Origin: Gnetum montanum
Taxonomy: Eukaryota > Streptophyta > Gnetopsida > Gnetales > Gnetaceae
Direction: 5' to 3'
NCBI GenBank assembly: GCA_015680685.1
Contig: MNCI01038093.1
Coordinates: 13,284 to 77,283 of the forward strand
DNA: 64,000 nt
In this document: positions 46,296 through 56,054 of the stretch, piece after piece
Position numbering within the stretch: position 1 is the first letter of the stretch
How the letters are laid out: each line of letters starts with the position of its first letter
Program-made: the position numbers and the translations under genes
The notes under the pieces: model-generated
Databases searched by the model: none
What the model was told of the DNA's origin: nothing
What the model saw: the letters and a program-made list of their open reading frames with translations, nothing else

Positions 46296-47882
46296 TTACG
46301 CATCCCCCCTGGTACCACTGTCACCCGTATCCCTCAGGTCCGGCTCTAAGCCTAATAAATCATCCTCAAGTGCGCCGTCCCTTTTAGAAGGTATTCCTTC
46401 ATGAGGAATGTCATCTTCATGAGGTCCTTGCTCTAACACTGGCTCCACAAGAGGACGGTCTTCGTCATTACGCTAATCTTCCTGTACTTGCTCACCACCC
46501 TGTTCACCTTCTTCATCTACTCCTGGTACCTATATACAGTAAATACATCAGTAAAAGCCATCATAGGATAAACCCAAAAATTTGAATTCAATAACACCTA
46601 AACTTACTCGTGATGGTCCTGCTTCCGCAACAAAGGGGAGCTAGCCTAAACCGACCCATAGGCGTTGCATAATTTCATCTTCAGTTAATTCAAACCACAC
46701 ACCATTCCCCAGATTAGTTCCAGCTTTCACTTTCCCCTTCTCCACACTAGTCCATCGGGGTAGTTCAGGGAAGAAAGTAGGGACGGTAGTCTCGCCCCTA
46801 GGAAGAGTAATCTCTCTTTCCGGAGATGCGCTTACTATCACCTGCTCCTAAAACTTCTCGAAAGCTTTGGATGCACCAATGACATCAAGGAATACCCGCA
46901 AGGATTGAGCTTTGATGGAAGAATCATGGTAATGCTGACGATAAGCGATACTTTCTTGCTTATACAGATGCTTATGATCTTTTTCTTTCTGCCCCTACTC
47001 TTGCACACTTGCACAGAAATCCTTCCAGTCTTGGCTTTTCTGAGCTAACAACTCTATTTGCATCCTCTGCTCCACCAACTCCCGACTGGTTTGCACGTTG
47101 TTCCTGACTGCGGTCTAGTAGCGAGAGTAATCAATAACAGCTATATGCCAGTCCTCTTCACCCATTCCCTGCACCTGCAGGAATTCGCATCGCGATTTTA
47201 AGTCTCCAACCTCTTTGGCTAGAGACGCCTTTTCCCTCTCTGACCTCTACAGCCTTTTCCAGAGGTCTTCATTGACATTTTTACTCTCCCACAAGGAGCG
47301 AGTCGAGCGTAATGCACATTTACGCATCTCCTCATAAATGTTGCGTGGCATGACCGCCCCATCTAATGAAGGCTCCACTGTGTCCAAGTCAATGGGCTCC
47401 GTAGGGTCCCATCGAAGGCGAGCTCCTAATAGTAAACAGTATCCAACGTAAGTAAAACTTTACAACTTTGTAATAAAATAAGCCTATTATAGCTACAACA
47501 TACCAACTCCAGGATCGACGCGCTCGAGATGCTCGATCATATCGCTGACAACACCTTCCATGAAGGCAAACTTGTCAGGAAATTCTCTCCACACTCTGCT
47601 TACAGTGGTGGACGTTGATGCATCTTATTCATCTGTAGTGTAACTAAGTTTAAACTTCTAATTATTAACAAAATTCCTTAAGACTTCTAATACGCTCATT
47701 ACCTCTACCGGTTATAGTGGGAGGTGCATCAACATTTTCCTCCTCCTCTCTCTCCTCACACACAAGGGTCTATGCATCGCTTATTCTAACAGCTGGGGCC
47801 TCTTCTTCCAAAATTGGGGCCCCCTCCCAACTTCGTAATACCATTGCCCTTGTTTCAGGGGTCAACCACTCCGCAAGCCTCG
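46296..47882 (-). pseudogene. Exons 5-8 of the antisense gene: linker, coiled coil, acidic tail
   Basis: Exon 5 (RLAEWLTPETRAMVL, Glu-rich) and exon 6 (VWREFPDKFAFMEGVV) lead into exon 7, whose 818 nt encode a Glu/Lys/Gln-rich coiled coil (KASLAKEVGDLKSRCEFLQ.., RELVEQRMQIELLAQKSQDW) and a PTFFPELPRWTSVEKG segment. Exon 7 ends at consensus donor GTAAGT (46607). Exon 8 is acidic and ends GDSGTRGDA-stop. The domain plus coiled coil order resembles the ORF of element A. Confidence 0.6.
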
Positions 47883-47992
47883 CTGTTCATATCACATAAC
47901 GCATTTAAACGATTCAAAATACCCTAAATAAAGTTGCGTAATACGATAATTGCCATGACTTCCACTATGTCTCTATACTTACCAGGCGAAGG

Positions 47993-49013
47993 TTTACTTC
48001 GCTGAACTCTGACTTGCACCGTCCTACCTGTGCCACTTGTTGGTTCCACAGGGGCCTCGGTTAGGCGAGGCCTTTTGCGCTGGACCAAGGTGTCTACAAT
48101 CTCTACAACCAAGTGCTTTCCCCACAACGCGTCACCGGTGTAAGTGGGAATCACCCCACCTACACTGTCAGGACCCCGCACTCGAGGCGCCGCCAAATCC
48201 CTTGTTGTTATAAATTGAGACTCCCCAATTCCCTCCAGAGGATCCTATCCTCGGGTAGTGCCAAAAATATGGGAAATCCAAGGTTTGGATAGCTGGTCTC
48301 AGTCTTGCTGCACCCAGACCCCATTCCTCTGGACAACCAAAAATTCGAAAAATCGTCACAGGCAAGCTATGTAGAAGGCGAAATGCACACTAAAACTAGA
48401 TTAAAGCTTCTGATGGAGCCTGACCATTTCAGTGCGTAACCCCTCTGCGAAATAGCTTGCCCAATCGAATTGGGTTCCCTCCTCCATCACCTCCCGCATG
48501 ATACAGGCTTGTTCTATAGTAAAGAACCTCCCTTGCGAGAGTGTTTTGGGGAAAGCCCGGGCCCGGAAGAGGGGATAGATAGTCTTGGCGATTTCTAATT
48601 CAATCTTTTCACAAGGGATCCCCTTGGTCTCCTTCTTGCTCCCCAGCCACTCCTCCAGCTCTTCCTGACATTTGGCACTCCTCCTCGCTTTTTCCTCTAT
48701 AGAAGGCCATCAAAGGGGACTCCGAAGAGGTCAGCAAACAGCTGAGCGTCAATATCAAAATTCACACGCACGTGATGCACGTGCATGCAAAAACGCTCAG
48801 CCCTCTCGCTGAAGGAGTTGACCAGGGTTAACATTTCACTAGCCGAGACATCAGGGGTTACGACCAGAAATAAATGCATTAGCCTCGCTTCCCGTAGCTT
48901 GGTGACCAACGCAATTAGGGCTGCCACGTGACCAAGCTAGCGTCGTGCCTCCTTAATGAGGGTATTCACCTCGCGGCTGAAAATTGTAAGGGTAATCTCC
49001 CAGGATTCCCTGA
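47993..49013 (-). pseudogene. Exon 4 of the antisense gene: plant transposon-protein-like region
   Basis: Contains VNTLIKEARR, HVRVNFDIDAQLFADLFGVP (compare FDFSA..ISEVLNLP in element A), then, after a 1-base shift near 48702, EEWLGSKKETKGIP, a YPLFRARAFPKTLSQGRFFT block and FAFYIACL..FFEF. The order and spacing parallel the transposon-protein-like domain of the ORF at 242-2963. The end is basic: QRKRPRLTEAP and VQVRVQRSKPSPG, a plausible nuclear localisation signal. The exon closes at a strong donor G|GTAAGT. Confidence 0.5.
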
Positions 49014-49126
49014 CTGAATAACGCAAGACACATGTCAAAGTAGCAAAAATAATATTACACAATGTTTCAAACACAAAACAAAAATAATAAAATATATAGT
49101 AATTAATAACAAAAATGAAACTTTAC

Positions 49127-50351
49127 GAGGTCCAAATGGCAAAGGAAATGGAGGAAGTTTCCTTTGCACGTCCACGACAGTAAGGGACAGGTCCAAAGTC
49201 TATTCTTCATGTAACCACCCGAGATTCTGGCAATTCTGGAAGGACTCAGCATAACGGGTGGAATACTCATGAATGTCAAACGCTATCTACCCCATTACAC
49301 TGGCGCGTACATTGCTGGTCGAGGTAAACTCCTTTATCGCCGTTTCAGTCCAAGACAACGTATCATTGTTGCCTACCAACCCATGTTCATTGATAAAAAA
49401 CTTGTATCATATGACACATCATTATCCTACGCTTCACAAATCCAGACATTAGAAACATATTGATAACAACACCAGTAAAACAGCTTACCCACCCGAATAA
49501 TACACTGTGCCTGGTGGGTTCTGAAAATAAGTCAAGACATGATGGGCCACGAACAAAGTATTGTACGTATGGTAACAGTTAAACCTGGCCATTTCCCAGA
49601 TCCAACTTAAGCGCCTCAACCCTCTAGCGCTAAGTTTGCAGTCTTGGGGATGACCAGTATCGACGATCCCGTCTGTCAAGAAAGCCAGGATTCCCTGCAT
49701 AGAACCCACTAACAGGTGCTCCAAAATAGTGCAAGCCACATCCCTCGATAGATGCGACCATACAATAATGCTGTAGTTACGCAGCAAGAACTGCAGAAAC
49801 TCCAACGCACCCCTTCGGAACCATATAGCCCTCCCCTGCAATCGAGTCTGAGGGGGAGGAATGTTGGGTACGATAGGGTTTATACAACATAAAACCCCAA
49901 CTATGTCCAGGACAATTAAGACGGGTTTCAACATAATACTGTACAAACAAAAATAAACACATTATCGCCTAGATTTTGATTGCATGCTTAAACTATAGAA
50001 AATTTACAAATTACGCTCTAGTTATACAGCCAAAATTGCCTAAACCCTTGTAACAGTACAAGGTTTGTCCCTAACAGCGGCGATAGACGCAATACTATTG
50101 TATAAACCCTCGTTTTAATGTGAGGTCCATAGCCTAAAACTCTAATTTACGCAGAATGACACAAAAAGAATAAACATCACAAAGAAGAAGCATATCGCAG
50201 AAGGCAACACAAATAAGCCAAGGATGGCCTACCGATTCAATGGAGTGACATCCCTCACTTCAACCAAAGCCTGCGAAGTACTCTGCAGGCTCCCTTGTAC
50301 TTCGTCTATCTTTGCCAATTTTGCGTTCTTCCCTCTTACTTTCGGCGCCAT
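49127..50351 (-). pseudogene. Exons 1-3 of the antisense gene: FCP1/NIF-type HAD-like domain
   Basis: Exon 2 reads KPVLIVLDIVGVLC (hydrophobic strand plus the position of HAD motif I), WFRRGALEFLQFLLRNYSII and VWSHL (the R/W-P-x-L-x-EFL...IWSS block of NIF phosphatases), then DTGHPQDCKL..LRRLSWIWE and NTLFVAHHVLTYFQNPPG (the NTLLiDDSP...NPPN block). Exon 3 adds NEHGLV.., EFT and FDIHEYSTRYAESF. In active members motif I is DxDx(T/V) and the NT block has DD; here they are DIVGV and AHH, so phosphatase activity is not expected. The intron 2 donor is GTAAGC. A diverged copy lies at 58047-57634 plus 40130-39719. Confidence 0.6.
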
Positions 50352-50828
50352 TGTTGCAGTCTTCACACCTTCATGCCTTCCCAAATAATGCACTGCAATC
50401 TTTTGCTCTTTCTCTTTCTCTCTGTGACAGCTGAGAATTCAAATTCACGATGGCTAACAGCATGTTTTCAAGGAGAACTATCTACTTATATGCGAAATTA
50501 ACCGACTTGACGCCCGATTTCAGTGAGACTTGCCCAAATGCTGGTGTCAGTATGAGCTGGAAACCGAAAATCAAGCCATTAATTACGACAAATATTGCAT
50601 GCGTTATGGTCTGAAACGACCCTAAACTACTGTATCTTATCCCTTCGTAATCAGGTCGCATTAATTATAGACTGTTCACCAAATTCAAAATTCAGTTAGC
50701 TTCTTACGCTCAGCAACGTCACATCACATTCTTTTTCTTTTAAAACTAAACCAAGCGTTATTCGTTAAATACTTATCCTATTCAACTTAGCACTCTCCTA
50801 ATTACTTTCATATTTGACAATTTTGCAG
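50352..50828. other. Divergent intergenic segment between antisense gene start and RT frame
   Basis: Non-coding. To the left the antisense gene starts at 50351; to the right the RT frame opens after TTTTGCAG at 50821-50828, a good plus-strand splice acceptor. A 68-codon open frame 50295-50501 (+) has no family signal. The antisense promoter would have to lie here; CT-rich stretches are seen at 50400-50430 and 50730-50745. Confidence 0.55.
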
Positions 50829-52080
50829 GACAACTGACAAATGGATGAAACTTTGTCTGCATCCCTAGTTTTAACAGGTCCACACGGGGAAATTATTAGG
50901 CAACTTGATCCCACATTAGTAGAGACTAACCTTGCCCTCAATGACGTAACCATAGCCATGTCGGAAACATCTCTAGACTGGCCAGAACAATCAATGCGCA
51001 CGCTAGATCTAGAAGCTAGAGATGTAACTGAAGACCCCCTCAACGAGGTCTCTGTGGTTACGCATAGGGGTGAGACTAAAACTCTTAAGATTAGTTCTCT
51101 ATTAGACCAAAAGGCACATGACGACATAAAACAGGTCCTCCAAAATAATATCATGGTGTTTGCATGCTCATACGAAGATATGCCGGGACTAGACCCGAGG
51201 TTAATACAACACAACATAATCCTAGATCCCCATATCAAAGCCGTCCAATAGAAAGCACGAAAAATCAAGCCAAAAGTTGCGCTAGCAGTACGTGATGAAA
51301 TCACTAAACTGTACCAGGCTGGTTTTATTCGTGCGGTCGATTACTCAAACTGAGTATCCAACATTGTAATTGCTCCCAAAAAGATCAGAGGAATATGCAT
51401 CTACATAGACTTCCAAGACTTGAACAAAGCTACAATTAAGGATAATTTCCCATTACCGAGTATCGATCAATTGGTGGATACAACCGCTAGGCATGCGCTT
51501 TTATCCTTCATGGATGGCTTCTCAGGCTACAATCAAATACGCATCAATCCAGGGCACCAGCTAACAACGACATTCATGACACCCTGGGGGACCTTTTGTT
51601 ACACCATGATGCCTTTTGGGTTAAAAAATGTTGGAGCTACGTATCAACGAGCCATGACGTACATCTTTAGTGATTATCTCCTAGGGAGACTGAATGATTA
51701 TGTCGACGATATAGCTGTTAAGTCTATAAAGTCAGAGGATCATTTAGAGGATCTGGAGTTAGTCCTTAAAAGATGTTCTAAATACGACCTCCGGCTCAAC
51801 CCAAAGAAGTGCGTATTCGGAGTCAAAACCGGACGCATGCTAGGGTTTGTGGTATCAGAAACTAGTATACGAGTAGACCCTGACAATTCAAAGCCATTGT
51901 TGAATTGACACCCCCTACAAATCTCAAGCAATTACGCAGATTGCAAGGGAGGTTACAGTTTATCAAGTGGTTCATCTTGAGATTAACCGATAAATTACAC
52001 CCTATGCAATATTTGCTCAAAAAGGGAGTTAATTTTGAATGGATAGACAATTGTCAGCGTGCGTTTGACAACTTGAAACA
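50829..52080 (+). pseudogene. Element F reverse transcriptase
   Basis: The frame opens after the acceptor at 50828 (ATG 50841, MDETLSASLV). RT motifs: ICIYIDFQDLN (about 51395), LLSFMDGFSGYNQIRI (51500-51547), PWGTFCYTMMPFGLKNVGATYQ, and catalytic YVDDI at 51699-51713 with both Asp intact. KKCVFGV and GRMLGFVVS follow. A frameshift near 51893 moves the frame. TGA at 50835 and TAG codons (e.g. 51249) are C-to-T type. Confidence 0.85.
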
Positions 52081-53130
52081 AGAGCTTCAATGCTTGCCAA
52101 CAGTTTTCCCACCGCAAAGGGATCAACCGTTTTACATATACCTCGCAACTTCAGACGTCGCCTTAGCTGCATTACTCTGCCAAAAGAGAGATGATGGGTC
52201 AAAAGTACCCATCTACTACTTGAGTCATGCTCTATGTGCGTATAAAACAAGGTACAACGAAGTAGAGCGTAATTGCTTAGCATTAGTATTTACGCTCAAG
52301 AAGTGCAGACATTATCTTTTCCGTAGCCAGGTCAACATTATCTATAAAAATAACATCCTTAGGGCCATTACGCATAATCTATACGAAAGTAGTAAAATAG
52401 CTCATTGGAAAGCTATCACGGCAGAATTCGATCTGCATTACATTGGTCAATCTTCTACGAAATGTTAAGCGATAGCTGACCAATTAATAACATCACCTAT
52501 TGACAATCAGGTAACCATAGAGCCTGAATTTCCAGATGAACATGTACATAGTTTAAGCCCTGTCTTAACAGGCCCCGAAGCAACTTTATATTTTGACGGA
52601 GCTTCAACTGTTAGAGGCGGCAACGCCACTATAGTTATTACGCTATCACCTAAGGATGTGCATCTTCATGTTTATCGCTTGACCTTTCCCTGTATGAACA
52701 ATGTGGTAGAGTACGAGGGGCTCCTCAGGGGATTACTAACTGCTAGAGAGCTTGATGTTCGACACCTGGTAATTAGGGGTGATTCAATGCTCATTATAAA
52801 TCAGATCACAGGAGTCTACGCCTACAAGGCTGCACATTTGCAGTCCTACTGCGATATGGCTAAAGATCTTCTGAAGCGGTTCACGACCATCGATGCCTAA
52901 CACGTGCCACACAATGATAACACACTGGCCGATGCACTGGCTACATTACCCTTAAACGTGCCATCACATCTGTTTGACACTTGTCCCGCATTAATAACAG
53001 ATTGCATAGATCCCATCATTCAGGTGGCGCAAATATCCTCACTGCTCGAGGATAACATGCCAGAGTGGTATGATAGCATTAAGACTTACCTCTTACATGG
53101 CGAACCACCACACAAGTTAACACGCGCATA
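52081..53130 (+). pseudogene. Element F dual RNase H (Gypsy-type plus archaeal-type)
   Basis: First RNase H (about 52090-52460): PFYIYLATSDVALAALLCQ, YYLSHALCAYKTRYNEVE, then YKNN where TDN/TDH is usual. Second, archaeal-type RNase H (about 52585-52960): LYFDGAS, NNVVEYEGLLRGLLTAREL, VIRGDSMLIINQITG, and PHNDNTLADALA, i.e. the four acidic residues D-E-D-D in order. The second domain is a known hallmark of the Tat lineage. TAA at 52466 and TAG at 52898 interrupt it. Confidence 0.82.
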
Positions 53131-54305
53131 GAAAGACGCTATTCGTAAGCGAGCTAGGCAGTACGTCATCATAGGAGACAGCACCCTCTGTAGATGCTCT
53201 TTTGATGGAGTACTGCTTACTTGTGTCAACAAAGACCAGGCATAACGCATAGTAGGAGAGGTTCACGAGGGATTATGCGGAGGCCACGTAGCACCACGAG
53301 CTATGGCTTCTAAAATTCGTCGCTTAGGGTATTATTAACTGTACATGGAAAAAGATTGTCTTACAAAGGTTAAAACGTGCAACACGTGTCAACATTACGC
53401 AAACCTTATACATGTGTCGCCTATAGAATTACACACGACTTAGATCACATGGCCCTTTCAACGATGGGGACTGGACATTATAGGGCCTATCACATCGAAA
53501 TCTTCCGCAGGTCATAGCTTCATAATCACCGCCACCGAGTACTTCATGAAGTGGGTGGAAGCCATCCCTCTGCGGAAGATCACGTCTCAACAGATCTATC
53601 ATTTCATTCTAGATAACATTGTAACCAGATTTGGTCTCCCGATGACTATCGTGACCAACAATGGCCACAGTTTAGCAGTCTGGAAACCAAATCCTTTTGT
53701 GAAGCCTTGGTATTAAACAATCTTTTTCCTCGCCCTATTACCCGCAAGCGAATGATCAAGCTGAAGCAACAAACAAGGTCATTATCAACCTGCTCAAGAA
53801 AATGCTCAACAGCAACAAGAGACGGTGACATGAAAAGATCCTCTATGTGCTATGCGTGTATTGTACTACATGCAAAATAGCTACAGACAGTACGCCCTAT
53901 AGCCTAGTCTATGGATCTGAGGCGGTGCTGCCCCTCGAATTACAAGTTCCTTCTCTGCGGATGGTCCTCTCCATGATTATAAATGAGGCTCAACACACCG
54001 AGTCTTGGATCATGGATTTGGATTCAGTCGAGGAGAAGCGAATACAAACGCTTGATACCATCGAAAAGTATCAAGATAAGTAGAGGTAGAAGCATCGTCA
54101 TAATCTTCAACAACGTCCGATTAAGAAGGGAGATTTAGTTCTCAAGGCCATTCACGAACCAGTAGGCAAGTTCTCTGCAAACTGGGAGGGTCCTTTCTTG
54201 GTAGCTGATGTGTACGGCAACAATGCATTGAAGCTAGTAGATATCAACAGCAACGAGTTACCGAATCCTGTAAATCATATATATCTGAAGCAATACTACA
54301 TCTAA
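53131..54305 (+). pseudogene. Element F integrase, second catalytic Asp changed
   Basis: Zinc-binding HEGLCGGHVAPR (about 53262) and CNTCQHY (about 53378), catalytic Asp in GLDIIGP (about 53467), second site TNNG where TDNG is expected (Asn, about 53655), Glu in NDQAEATNKVI (about 53752-53785). C-terminal KGDLVLKAIHEPVGKFSANWEGPF (about 54127-54195) is the Gypsy integrase tail, ending LKQYYI-stop at 54303-54305. Frameshifts near 53670 and several stops. Confidence 0.8.
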
Positions 54306-54339
54306 GTGCATTTCCAGTGTTAACATCAGGTATGGTAAT

Positions 54340-54860
54340 GATCGTCCGCTATGACGCTAAACTGGCAACAACTGTCCGCCACGACGTAAAACTGGCATTC
54401 CTCTCACGTGTCCGCCACGACGCTAAACTGGCACTGATCATCCGCCACGATGGAAAACTAGCGAGTTGCAACCGTCCGCTACGATGTAAAACTGGCAGTG
54501 TTGTACAGGTCCGCCACGACATAAAACTGGCACTTCCTACACGCGTCTGCCACGACGCTAAACTGGCACTGGCTGTCTGCCAAGACATAAAACTAGCACA
54601 GGTGAGTACCTGTCTGCTGAGACGTAAAACTAGCACAGATTTGTCCCTGGGTCATGACATGAAACTGACACCCACAGCACGATCTGCTGAGACCATAAAT
54701 CAGCTCCACCATCATCCGCTACGATGTAAAACTAGCATTTCTCTGTCTGCCCAAACTTTAAACTGGGACCATGGTCTGCTGAGACTTAAAACCAACAATG
54801 ACAGTCTATCATGACTTAAAACTGGGACCTACAGACCGCCAACACGCGAATCAAGCGAGC
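54340..54860 (+). repeat. Spaced short-repeat array after integrase (about 14-16 copies)
   Basis: Core GTCCGCCACGACGTAAAAC + TGGCA repeated about 14-16 times with 28-37 bp spacing and variable spacers. The first ten copies are good; later ones are degenerate (e.g. at about 54660-54700 and 54840). Translated in one frame, the front part repeats VRHDAKLA, but it starts after the integrase stop and the frame is lost, so it is more likely an RNA/DNA repeat. Related motifs occur at 46001-46100, 63300-63333 and 63600-63626. Confidence 0.8.
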
Positions 54861-54889
54861 GTCATCATCTATGTACGATTGCAAAACAA

Positions 54890-55474
54890 ATGGGGTGGGA
54901 TGTTGGGACAGTCTCAGCATCACTACCTCACAGGCATTCTGCTGATTCCTTGGATGTGCTGAAAGGCATACTACTGACCCCTCGGAGATGCCGTCACTGC
55001 GCCGATCTCAGCGGTGGCACCTCTGAGAGATTACTTTCGCCGTCCGGAGCCCCAAAGGAGTTCTCATCAACAACGACCTTGGGGATCTCTGCTCATCATC
55101 ACTACCAGGCTCTGGCTTCACAGATTCACCTAGCTAGTTCTTTGCATAACCAGTCAGGTGCGCTGAGTCTGATGTTCTTCGACGATGATATGCTGGGCCG
55201 AGCGTCAATGGTGAAGACCCTGGCCTCGTGCTACAGTTTCTCCTTCACAGCCCACTTACTCTGTCTTGCCTCAAATGGTACTTGTTTCAACAACCTCTCT
55301 GGTGCTTTGACCAAGCAATGGTGTCCTCTGTTTTCTCCTTTGGTTGCAGGTTACTTGCTTCGAGGATGTCGTTCAAAGGTGCGTGCATCTGAGCGGCAAA
55401 ATACAGACAGCATTTTGAGATGGCCGCTTAAGTTAGCCTATCCACTCAGGCATGCATCCCTGTTTTCCTCATAA
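54890..55474 (+). other. Uncharacterised 194-codon open frame in the 3' region of element F
   Basis: Open from ATG 54890 to TAA at 55472 without any stop, unusual in this decayed neighbourhood. No domain, zinc motif or membrane segment that I recognise; Ser/Leu/His-rich. It starts in the GGGGTGGGATGTTGGGACAG segment. May be chance. Confidence 0.25.
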
Positions 55475-56054
55475 TCCTACCTCTCGCCCTTATCACCTTC
55501 CTTAACTATCTGTTTCCCCTTACGCAAAATGTGAATACGCAGCATACGCTTTCCACATCTGCATTACAATCAAGTCCATGAACCGGCGTAATGCAACTCG
55601 CCTAGTGGATGCAAAAAAAAAAAAGACGGGGTCGGCAAAATGGGTGAAACACATCTCACCCAGGCCGTGCAGACGCAACACAATTCGTCTATGCAGCCCC
55701 CTTCATCTACAACATGACAGCATAACTCCATGCAAATGCAATAGCAGGAGAAAGCCTAACTGCTTATGCGTGAAAAAACCATACTCACACATTTGTGTCT
55801 TCCTCGAACCTCATTTGAGTCTTCCCCAAACCTCATTTGAGTCTTCCCTGAACCTCTTTCCTCTTACCTCTGTAAGACTTTCCTCCCATACCATTTTATC
55901 TCCCATTTCCTTCATTTCTGTACTTCTGCTTTGATAGGGCAACACTTGAGTGACCATCAATGAACATTGTTGGTACTTTTACCCATCTGGTGTTTTGTAT
56001 TCTTTGTTGATGTCTTTCGAGCAAGCCCTCTAAACTTCAACAAAGAGGGGCCAT
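55475..56054 (+). other. 3' non-coding region and PPT of element F
   Basis: Contains a poly-A run at about 55611-55623, three tandem copies of a 22-bp unit (CCTCATTTGAGTCTTCCC core, about 55798-55860), and the polypurine tract AAAGAGGGG (56042-56050) four bases before the 3' LTR start at 56055. Confidence 0.7.

Larger units (their letters stand above)
46296..50351 (-). pseudogene. Antisense eight-exon gene in element F: HAD-like + transposon-protein-like + coiled coil
   Basis: Exons on the minus strand: 50351-50233, 49938-49489, 49401-49127, 49013-47993, 47882-47703 (or 47709), 47632-47504, 47425-46608, 46529-46296. Every intron starts GT and ends AG except the exon 3 acceptor (CAA|G, probably mutated from CAG|G). 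Phases agree at all seven junctions (2,2,1,1,1,1,0) once one extra base near 48702 is allowed. Total about 1070 codons. About fifteen in-frame stops, mostly TAG at likely Gln sites, so this copy is a pseudogene. Exon 1 starts MAPKVRGKNA; exons 2-3 HAD-like; exon 4 transposon-protein-like and basic; exon 7 coiled coil; exon 8 acidic, stop TAA 46298-46296. It sits between PR and RT, opposite to the element. Exact function unknown. Confidence 0.75.

Noticed and set aside
242-54305. TAG reassigned to glutamine
   Set aside because: TGA and TAA also occur in frame, frameshifts and lost catalytic residues accompany them, and CHG/CG deamination explains the bias.
54317-54814. Protein gene with VRHDAKLA repeats
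   Set aside because: Begins after the integrase stop, frame degenerates, spacers not conserved; better explained as non-coding repeats.
54340-54860. CRISPR-like direct repeats with spacers
   Set aside because: Plant retrotransposon context, degenerate repeats, irregular 28-37 bp spacing and no cas genes. It is a motif array of the element.
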